Shown here: piece by piece, positions 6,525 to 11,928 of the stretch
Layout of the letters: every line of letters begins with the position of its first letter
Numbering within the stretch: the first letter of the stretch is position 1
Source of the DNA: Caryophanales bacterium UBA970
Lineage (GTDB): Bacteria > Bacillota_I > Bacilli_A > RFN20 > CAG-826
Direction: 5' to 3'
Assembly: GCA_002292805.1 (NCBI GenBank)
Contig: DBCA01000055.1
Location: 9,031 to 22,341, forward strand
DNA: 13,311 nt
Notes under the pieces: model-generated
Database searches by the model: none
What the model was told of the DNA's origin: nothing
The model's input: the letters and a program-made list of their open reading frames with translations, nothing else
Made by a program: the position numbers and the translations under genes

Positions 6525-7234
6525 GCACGTATCGCTTCCTTTCTAAATTGCGGCAAGATATAAAACGGAAATAATCCTAACGGATAAACAACGGTCAAGA
6601 TCCATGCAACTAAGATTGACTCTGTTTCGGTGTTCCATAATTGACTGATTAAGATTTGACCACTGTAGGTTGGGGATAGATACGCTAAATTTTCCAGGCC
6701 ATCGGTTAAGACATCCAAACTTACCAAGATGGTTGGGACAAATAGAACAAGGACAACGAACGTGTACTTCAACAATAAATCCATGAAGTCTTTACTCCAA
6801 TAAATCAGCACATAGCCAATGCTGAGGTGGGTTAACGTGATGATGATGACCAAGCCAAGCGCAGCAAAGATTGGAAACACCGATTGATGAACAACTAGCA
6901 TCGTCAACCACATCAAAAAGACCGATAATAAATTTCCCATAAGGGTGCCGATGATTTTAGCGGAAAGGATCACCGCAGGTGAGGTTGGTGACACAAGGAC
7001 GGCCTTCATCGTCCCTTCTTGTTTCTCATAAAAGTAAGCAGCACCAAGCAAGATGATGGCCATGAGGCCACTATCAAGAACAATGAGTTGAGGTAATAAC
7101 GCATTGGCTTCTTCCTTACTGACAACGGCAAGAAGAATAATCCATATGGCACTGACTATCAGGCCAAATAAGGTGATTTGATAACGCCATAAGCGAATCA
7201 CTTCTCCTTTGATGAGGGCGAAAAACTTGTTCAT
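6521..7234 (-). CDS. ABC-2 type exporter permease (first permease)
   Basis: A 237-residue membrane protein with six predicted helices (about 20-38, 51-69, 93-116, 122-144, 155-173, 207-228). The family loop YFYEKQEGTMKAVLVSPTSP (67-86) lies between helices 2 and 3. The start KGEVIRLWRYQITLFGL is like permeases commonly labelled 'fluoroquinolone export ABC transporter permease'. It overlaps the ATPase gene upstream and the second permease gene downstream by ATGA, so the three should be made in coupled amounts. A weak GGGGAAAAAAGA precedes the start. It likely pairs with the second permease in the membrane and is driven by the ATPase encoded just upstream. The exported compound cannot be told from sequence. 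Confidence 0.87.
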   Translation of the reverse strand: MNKFFALIKGEVIRLWRYQITLFGLIVSAIWIILLAVVSKEEANALLPQLIVLDSGLMAIILLGAAYFYEKQEGTMKAVLVSPTSPAVILSAKIIGTLMGNLLSVFLMWLTMLVVHQSVFPIFAALGLVIIITLTHLSIGYVLIYWSKDFMDLLLKYTFVVLVLFVPTILVSLDVLTDGLENLAYLSPTYSGQILISQLWNTETESILVAWILTVVYPLGLFPFYILPQFRKEAIRA

Positions 7235-8091
7235 TCTTTTTTCCCCGTGATTTGAATAAAGATTTGATCAAGGGATGTTTCTTGAGAATGCATGGTGATG
7301 ATTTTTTTATCTTTGAGTAATCCTTGAAACACCGCTTGTTTATCTAAAGCATCCATTGAGAATCGTTGATGTTTCATTTGGTCACCCTCAAGATACTCAA
7401 CCTTTAATTCGCGCTTTCCATATTTGAGTTTTAAACTTTTTGGGGAAGCAGTTTCTAATAATTTTCCATTGGCGATGAAGGCAACTTCATCACAGAGTTC
7501 TTCAACATCGCCCATCAAATGGGTGGTGATCAGAATGGTTTTGCCTTTTTTCTTTTCTTCAAGGATGATGTCTTTGATGATTCTAGCATTGCTAGGATCT
7601 AAGCCGTTGGTAGGTTCATCTAAAAATAGAACTTGAGGATCATTTAACAACGCTTTCACAAAGTTTAAACGCATTTTCATGCCCTTGGAATATTGACCAA
7701 CTGGTTGGTGCATCGCTTCCCCAAGGCCAACACGAACCATCATGGCTTCGATGTTGATATGCTTCTTATAAAGAGATGAGAAGTACTTTAAATTTTCCAT
7801 CGCGGTAAGTTTATTAAAGTGCACCGGCATTTCAAAACCAACCCCAATGTCTTCATAGAAGTTTTGTTTCCACGAAGATAACGGTTTACCTAAATATAGG
7901 ACTTCACCTTGGTAACCTGGTAAGAGTTTAATTAATACTTTTTGTGTGGTGGACTTACCTGCACCTGAGGGTCCTAATAACCCAAAGATTTGTCCTGGGT
8001 GAATCACCAAGTTTAAATCTTTGACCACATCCTCTTTTTTTGAGTGATAGCGATAACTTAAGTGTTTGATCTCGTAGATGGGTTGCATCAT
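7231..8091 (-). CDS. ABC transporter ATP-binding protein (drug-export type)
   Basis: A 286-residue ABC ATPase. It has Walker A GPSGAGKST (40-48), Walker B VLFLDEP (154-160) with catalytic Glu159, D-loop NGLDP (162-166) and switch His191 in TTHLMGD. The signature is YSKGMKMRL (134-142) rather than LSGGQ, and the Q-loop has Glu87 (VGFEMP) in place of the usual Gln. Both variants recur in the exporter subfamily that carries fluoroquinolone-type permeases as I recall it, so they are probably not decay. Residues after ~220 form the C-terminal domain typical of these ATPases. Two ATG codons overlap the TetR stop. The ribosome binding site AAGGAGG (8096-8102) is 4 nt from the first (8091) but 7 nt from the second (8088), so the protein may start at the second Met. 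Confidence 0.95.
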   Translation of the reverse strand: MMQPIYEIKHLSYRYHSKKEDVVKDLNLVIHPGQIFGLLGPSGAGKSTTQKVLIKLLPGYQGEVLYLGKPLSSWKQNFYEDIGVGFEMPVHFNKLTAMENLKYFSSLYKKHINIEAMMVRVGLGEAMHQPVGQYSKGMKMRLNFVKALLNDPQVLFLDEPTNGLDPSNARIIKDIILEEKKKGKTILITTHLMGDVEELCDEVAFIANGKLLETASPKSLKLKYGKRELKVEYLEGDQMKHQRFSMDALDKQAVFQGLLKDKKIITMHSQETSLDQIFIQITGKKE

Positions 8092-8627
8092 TCATCCTCC
8101 TTGTGGATGGCGAGTGTTTCTAAAAGCGCAAATGATTCTTGAAAGTCTTGAATGAGGGTTGCCACGTTTGCCTCACCTTGCAATGCTTGGTGATAACCCA
8201 TGGTCAAGTAATACAGTAAGCGCCAAAAGCTATCTGAGGACACACCTTTCTTAAACCGACTCTTGTCCTTGGTGGTAAAGGGTGACGGGGGTATTGCAGG
8301 AACAGAAGGTTGATCAAGGCTAAAAAACTTAAAGATGCCTGGGTATGACTTTTCTAGCGTTAACTTGAGTAATTGAATGTGTTTTAGATTGGCCATCATG
8401 TCTGGAAAACGCTGAGCATCTTGTTTAAGCGTGATTAGTTTATCGAGGGTGAACTGTTGGCAATCTCGATATAACTTCTCTTTGTTACCAAAGTGATGAA
8501 ATAGAAGGGGTTTAGAGACTTTAGCTTTTTTGGCAATCATGGCCATCGAACTCCTTGTTTTCCCATATTGAGAAAAAACAACCAAACTTGCTTTGATGAT
8601 TCTTTCTTGGGTGAGAGAAATGTCCAT
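8088..8627 (-). CDS. TetR-family repressor of the ABC export operon
   Basis: A TetR/AcrR-type regulator of 179 residues when started at 8627. The N-terminal helix-turn-helix domain runs T-Q-E-R-I-I-K-A-S-L-V-V-F then MAMIAKKAKVSKPLLFHHFGNKEKLY (about 28-53). The C-terminal ligand-binding domain is divergent. An in-frame ATG at 8696 would lengthen it by 23 residues, but that start lies upstream of the operon promoter and of its operator, and the extra residues are unlike TetR N-termini. I therefore choose 8627 (MDISLTQERI). The start is only 6 nt from the -10 box, so the mRNA is predicted leaderless and has no Shine-Dalgarno. It is the first gene of its operon, and its stop overlaps the ATPase start. 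A perfect dyad between its own -35 and -10 implies autorepression, relieved by a ligand that is probably also exported. Confidence 0.9.
   Translation of the reverse strand: MDISLTQERIIKASLVVFSQYGKTRSSMAMIAKKAKVSKPLLFHHFGNKEKLYRDCQQFTLDKLITLKQDAQRFPDMMANLKHIQLLKLTLEKSYPGIFKFFSLDQPSVPAIPPSPFTTKDKSRFKKGVSSDSFWRLLYYLTMGYHQALQGEANVATLIQDFQESFALLETLAIHKEDE
8096..8102 (-). promoter_or_regulatory. Ribosome binding site deciding the ATPase start
   Basis: AAGGAGG on the - strand sits in the last codons of the TetR gene. Spacing is 4 nt to the ATG at 8091 and 7 nt to the ATG at 8088; the latter is the more usual distance. The TetR stop overlaps both starts. Confidence 0.75.
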
Positions 8628-8633
8628 GATGTT

Positions 8634-8662
8634 ATTATACTGACCGTTTCGGTCAGTGTCTA
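8634..8662 (-). promoter_or_regulatory. Promoter of the TetR/ABC operon
   Basis: Reading the - strand, the -35 is TAGACA (8662-8657, five of six consensus) and the -10 is TATAAT (8639-8634, perfect), with a 17-nt spacer. The spacer is the core of the TetR-type dyad. The start codon at 8627 begins 6 nt after the -10, placing the expected transcription start at or within 1-2 nt of the ATG. Confidence 0.88.
8639..8657. promoter_or_regulatory. TetR operator, perfect 8-3-8 inverted repeat
   Basis: ACTGACCGTTTCGGTCAGT is a perfect dyad with a 3-nt centre. TGACCG-N3-CGGTCA is of the kind bound by many TetR-family proteins. Its 17-bp core occupies exactly the spacer of the - strand promoter, so binding would block RNA polymerase. 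The -35 of the divergent VTC promoter is 20 bp away and could also be affected. Confidence 0.85.
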
Positions 8663-8676
8663 TCCTAAGATTGCTT

Positions 8677-8705
8677 ATGACCTTTGCAATCAACAAAGGT
8701 ATAAT
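8677..8705 (+). promoter_or_regulatory. Promoter of the VTC/DUF4956 operon
   Basis: The -10 is TATAAT (8700-8705, perfect) and the -35 is ATGACC (8677-8682, four of six consensus), with a 17-nt spacer. Seven bases separate the -10 from the ATG at 8713, so the mRNA should start at or within about 2 nt of the start codon. There is no Shine-Dalgarno sequence. It diverges from the TetR promoter. Confidence 0.8.
8680..8700. promoter_or_regulatory. Dyad in the VTC promoter spacer, possible operator
   Basis: ACCTTTG (8680-8686), 7 nt, CAAAGGT (8694-8700) form perfect 7-bp arms. They span the end of the -35, the whole spacer and the first base of the -10. The sequence differs from the neighbouring TetR operator, so a different regulator is implied. 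It lies upstream of the predicted transcript, so an RNA hairpin role is unlikely. Confidence 0.5.
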
Positions 8706-8712
8706 TTAAATA

Positions 8713-9450
8713 ATGATTAGCAATGGCAGTGTCTTTCAGCGGTACGAAAAGAAGTTTTTACTGACGAGTAGTCAATATGAAAAACTTTTAATCACCATCC
8801 ATCGCTATATGCGTCTTGATGATTATTGTAAAGATGGCAACATATACCACCTAAGAAATGTCTATTTTGATACGCCTGATCATCAGCTCATTTCCCTTTC
8901 TTTATTAAAACCAGACTTTAAAGAAAAACTAAGAATCCGAAAATATGGCGTTCAAGGCGATGGGACGAACCTTGTGTTTCTTGAAGTGAAAAGAAAAATC
9001 AAAGGGATTGTCACCAAAAGAAGAGCGTCTTTATCCTTGTTAGAAATCGACCAATTCATGCAGGAAAGAATCATCCCGGAACGAACCAACTACTTTGATC
9101 AACAAATCCTGAAAGAATTAAACTACATGACGGAGATCTATCAACTGAAGAAAGCGGTTTTTATTGAATACGATCGCTTGGCTTTCTTTGACCGTAAGGA
9201 TGAGGAATTTAGAGTAACGTTTGACCATCACATCTACACGCGTTATGATAATTTTGATTTTGAAAGCAAAGTCAAAGGCACAGCCTTACTTGCAAACGAT
9301 ATGGTGTTGATGGAAGTTAAAGTTGGAGAAGCCATGCCGTTATGGTTTGCAAAAGCTTTGGCAAAACAAAATATCTACTTAAATTCATTTTCAAAATATG
9401 GCAAGGCCTATGAACATAGCCTTGCAAAGGAGATAGGAAACGATGTTTGA
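8713..9450 (+). CDS. VTC-domain protein, polyphosphate polymerase family
   Basis: A 245-residue soluble protein made up almost wholly of a VTC domain (PF09359), the catalytic tunnel domain of yeast Vtc4. Visible conserved elements are RYEKKFLL (10-17), the strand NVYFDTP (49-55), the basic strand KEKLRIRKYG (70-79), FLEVKRKIKGIVTKRR (89-104), EYDRLAF (152-158), the paired MEVKVG (200-205) and SFSKYG (225-230). The alternating basic and acidic residues on these strands are those that bind triphosphate/polyphosphate and metal in the triphosphate-tunnel fold. Polymerase activity in bacterial members is predicted rather than proven to my knowledge. The start at 8713 is the only Met before the RYEKKF motif and lies 7 nt after a perfect -10 box. 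The gene overlaps the DUF4956 membrane protein gene by 8 bp, a pairing that recurs widely. Confidence 0.93.
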   Translation: MISNGSVFQRYEKKFLLTSSQYEKLLITIHRYMRLDDYCKDGNIYHLRNVYFDTPDHQLISLSLLKPDFKEKLRIRKYGVQGDGTNLVFLEVKRKIKGIVTKRRASLSLLEIDQFMQERIIPERTNYFDQQILKELNYMTEIYQLKKAVFIEYDRLAFFDRKDEEFRVTFDHHIYTRYDNFDFESKVKGTALLANDMVLMEVKVGEAMPLWFAKALAKQNIYLNSFSKYGKAYEHSLAKEIGNDV

Positions 9451-10117
9451 TAATTTAAATACGCAGTTGGATAGTTTGGTGGCCATCGCGGTGGTGGTGA
9501 TGATGTCGTCTGTCATCTTAGGGATTGCTCTTGCTTACTTTTATATGTTCATCAAAAGAGAGGACGGATATGTTTCTGATTTCCCTTGGACGATGGCCAT
9601 CATGCCTCCCGTGGTGGCTGTACTCATCATCATGTTGTCGAATAACTTAGCAGCCGGTATTGCCGTTGGTGGGTTATTTGCCTTAACAAGATTCCGCTCC
9701 AACCAAAGAAATACCGAAGACATCGCTTATGTTTTATTAACAGTAGTCATTGGGGTCATTTCCGGAACCGGTTATGTTGCCTTTGCGGTTGTGTTTACAT
9801 TATTCATGATGTTGGTGATTCTTGGTTTGTACCTGGTTAAATTTGGAAAAACCTCAGAAAAAAATCTGACCTTAAGAATTGTTGTCCCGGAAAGTTTAAA
9901 TTATGAAAACCTATTCGATGACTTATTGAAGAAGTATTGTCTATCCTATGCGATTAACCGGGTGAGAACCATCGATTTTGGAACGTTGTTTGAATTAACC
10001 TATCACCTGGTGATTAAAAAATCGACCAAGCAAAAAGAAATGATGGACCAACTCAGGCAACGCAATGGCAATCTGACGATCACCTTAACCGTTCAACGAT
10101 TCAATCAGGTTGATTAA
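9443..10117 (+). CDS. DUF4956 membrane protein, VTC partner
   Basis: A 224-residue protein with hydrophobic helices at about 13-37, 51-66, 69-81, 95-109 and 112-133, and a cytoplasmic C-terminal domain (about 140-224) of alternating strands and helices. The segment GGLFALTRFRSNQRNTEDIAY (76-96), followed by a glycine-containing helix, is the family signature of DUF4956. Members are typically encoded next to VTC-domain proteins. The likely role, by context, is to hold the VTC polymerase at the membrane and perhaps pass or retain the polyphosphate chain; the arginines in TRFRSNQR would suit contact with polyanion. This is inference. The start overlaps the VTC gene by 8 bp and has AAAGGAG upstream in the VTC coding sequence. 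Its stop is 2 bp before the next gene. Confidence 0.9.
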   Translation: MFDNLNTQLDSLVAIAVVVMMSSVILGIALAYFYMFIKREDGYVSDFPWTMAIMPPVVAVLIIMLSNNLAAGIAVGGLFALTRFRSNQRNTEDIAYVLLTVVIGVISGTGYVAFAVVFTLFMMLVILGLYLVKFGKTSEKNLTLRIVVPESLNYENLFDDLLKKYCLSYAINRVRTIDFGTLFELTYHLVIKKSTKQKEMMDQLRQRNGNLTITLTVQRFNQVD

Positions 10118-10119
10118 CC

Positions 10120-11013
10120 ATGCTTTGGTTTGCCTTGTCACTAGCCTTATTCCTTCCTATTGCCCCTCCAGTTGCTGCCGTTGATTCTTTAACCCTGACC
10201 TTTATCATTCTTAATGATGACCAAACCAAAACTTTCACGGTGAATGAAGGCGAAGTTTTTTTAAACCCACCTACAGACTTTATCTCAAGAGATAACGCCC
10301 AACTCAACGGGTGGTACAGGGACGCATCCCTTGATTCTTTTCATAATTTTACAAGCCCTATCATCCAAGACACCACGGTGTATGCACGCTGGAATTTTTT
10401 AAATCCAGCCATTTCCCTTGCGAGTCTTTATCAATCGATGGGCGGCAATCGCTTTGAATCCAAGACCATGGTCTTATCCTTTCCGCTTTACGAACCCTTA
10501 CGTGCCAATGTTCGTTATCAATGGCAAGCTGCTCCGCAATTTAGTGATGATTTTGAAAATATCGGTGGGGCGAATGCAAACGAATTTTCTCCCTTTAGAA
10601 ACGGAACATTCCGATACCGGATTCGTTATCGAATTCCGCTCACTAGTCCAACTGGTTTTGTCACTGATACCATCAGTTACTATTCTCAACCGGTGACGAT
10701 CACCATCTATGGCCAGCAATCTCAGGTCGCTGTGTACATTGGTGGTGGATTATTGCTTTTATTAGGCATGGTTTTGTTTATACGATGGAAGCGTCCCGTG
10801 TATTATGATGTAGCAGGTGGAAAACCTATCAACCCAGGTCGATTTCGGGTTGGTGAAGATATTTCCCTTCAACCGAAGGCAAGTAAACCAGGTTATCGTT
10901 TTCTTGGTTGGTCGATGGACGAAGCCCATCAGCAACCCTTTGAAGGCATGCGCATGCCCATGAAAGCAGTGAGGTTATATGCAAAATTTAAAAAAACAAA
11001 AACAAATCGCTAG
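10120..11013 (+). CDS. Secreted/membrane protein with InlB B-like repeats on both sides of one TM helix
   Basis: A 297-residue protein. A signal peptide (about 1-20, ending PVAA) leads into an InlB B-like repeat (Listeria-Bacteroides repeat, about 25-92, with LNGWYRDASLDSF and TTVYARW). A beta-rich, Ig-like segment follows (about 95-197, containing YQWQAAPQFSDDFENIGGAN), then a membrane helix (203-222) followed by RWKR. After the helix comes a second B-like repeat (226-290: VYYDVAGGKPINPG, then GYRFLGW and RLYAKF). By the positive-inside rule the second repeat would be cytoplasmic, which is odd because these repeats are normally extracellular. No cell-wall sorting motif is present. It starts 2 bp after the DUF4956 stop with only a weak ribosome binding site, and its end overlaps the pseudouridine synthase gene by 35 bp. 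Function unknown; a surface component of the VTC/DUF4956 system is a guess from position. Confidence 0.8.
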   Translation: MLWFALSLALFLPIAPPVAAVDSLTLTFIILNDDQTKTFTVNEGEVFLNPPTDFISRDNAQLNGWYRDASLDSFHNFTSPIIQDTTVYARWNFLNPAISLASLYQSMGGNRFESKTMVLSFPLYEPLRANVRYQWQAAPQFSDDFENIGGANANEFSPFRNGTFRYRIRYRIPLTSPTGFVTDTISYYSQPVTITIYGQQSQVAVYIGGGLLLLLGMVLFIRWKRPVYYDVAGGKPINPGRFRVGEDISLQPKASKPGYRFLGWSMDEAHQQPFEGMRMPMKAVRLYAKFKKTKTNR

Positions 11014-11911
11014 AGCGATTCAAACCTATCCTGTCAAACAATCGGGAATTTTAATTGATTTTTTACGTTCTGAATTAAAGAACATGAGTCGCAACAACAT
11101 CAAATCATTACTGACTCGAAAACAAGTGATGGTCGATGGCGCACCCATTAGTCAATATAACTTTGTCTTAACGCCTGGGGATATCGTCATGATCGGCAAA
11201 TATAATCCTCAAGAAAAGCAAATACCAACACCCAATATTATCTATGAGGATGATGAAATCCTTGTCATTGATAAACCAACCGGTTTACTCACCATCGCCT
11301 CAGACAATGAAAAAAGTGAAACGGCGTTTCGGGTGATGATGGATTATGTTCGGTTAAAAGATTCCCATGCAAGACTGTATGTCGTTCACCGGATTGACCG
11401 TGACACCAGCGGCATCTTGATGTTTTGTAAAAATGAAACCCTTCGGGATGACATGCAAAAACAATGGAACAGTATTGTTTCCAAACGTGGGTACTATGCG
11501 ATTGTCGACGGCATCCCCACCGAAAAGAAGAAGACCATCCATACGTGGCTACATAAAACCACCACCCAACTGATGTACTCTCGGCAATATGAAGATGATG
11601 AAGGTCAAGAAGCCATCACCCATTATGTGGTTAAAAAAGAACTTAAAAATCATGCTTTCCTTGATGTGAAAATCGACACCGGTAGAAAAAATCAAATTCG
11701 CGTCCACTTAAAAGAACTTGGTCATCCCGTCATTGGCGATGATAAATACCATGCAGAGACCAATCCCATCAAGCGTTTAGGATTACATGCTTATGCCCTT
11801 GAGTTAATTCATCCAGTCACTGAAAAAAAATTAAGTTTCTTTTCCCCACTCCCTGGACTGATGAAGTCGTTTATTGAAGGTCGACACGGAGAAAAACCAT
11901 CTCGAGATTAA
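10979..11911 (+). CDS. RluA-family 23S rRNA/tRNA pseudouridine synthase
   Basis: A 310-residue cytoplasmic RNA pseudouridine synthase. The N-terminal S4 RNA-binding domain is at about 22-75 (ILIDFLRSEL..MSRNNIKSLLTRKQVMVDG). The catalytic domain follows, with DEILVIDKPTGLLT (92-105), HRIDRDTSGILMF (137-149) containing the catalytic Asp140, and GRKNQIRVHLKELGHPVIGD (235-254) plus LGLHAYAL (267-274). It isomerises uridine to pseudouridine in rRNA or tRNA; which site (RluA/C/D-like) cannot be decided here, so no symbol is given. The start at 10979 is preceded by GTGAGG about 4 nt upstream and lies 35 bp inside the previous gene. Starting later would cut the S4 domain. A housekeeping function at the end of an apparent polyphosphate operon may be simply co-transcribed. 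No terminator is visible after it. Confidence 0.95.
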   Translation: MQNLKKQKQIARAIQTYPVKQSGILIDFLRSELKNMSRNNIKSLLTRKQVMVDGAPISQYNFVLTPGDIVMIGKYNPQEKQIPTPNIIYEDDEILVIDKPTGLLTIASDNEKSETAFRVMMDYVRLKDSHARLYVVHRIDRDTSGILMFCKNETLRDDMQKQWNSIVSKRGYYAIVDGIPTEKKKTIHTWLHKTTTQLMYSRQYEDDEGQEAITHYVVKKELKNHAFLDVKIDTGRKNQIRVHLKELGHPVIGDDKYHAETNPIKRLGLHAYALELIHPVTEKKLSFFSPLPGLMKSFIEGRHGEKPSRD

Positions 11912-11916
11912 TTCGG

Positions 11917-11922
11917 TATAAT
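11917..11922 (+). promoter_or_regulatory. -10 box of the YfhO-like gene promoter
   Basis: A perfect TATAAT lies 6 nt before the ATG at 11929, in a GGTATAAT context shared with the VTC promoter. At a 17-nt spacing the -35 (AAACCA, 11894-11899) is poor, so an activator or readthrough from the upstream operon may help. A 10-bp palindrome ATCTCGAGAT (11899-11908) sits in the spacer. The transcript is predicted leaderless. Confidence 0.65.
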
Positions 11923-11928
11923 ATACCT

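Noticed and set aside
8628..8696. 23-residue N-terminal extension of the TetR protein (ATG at 8696)
   Set aside because: It runs back through the operon's own -10, operator and -35. The TetR domain starts normally after the ATG at 8627.
11881..11886. TCGACA as -35 of the YfhO-like promoter
   Set aside because: A good match to TTGACA but 30 nt from the -10, too far for a standard sigma-A promoter.
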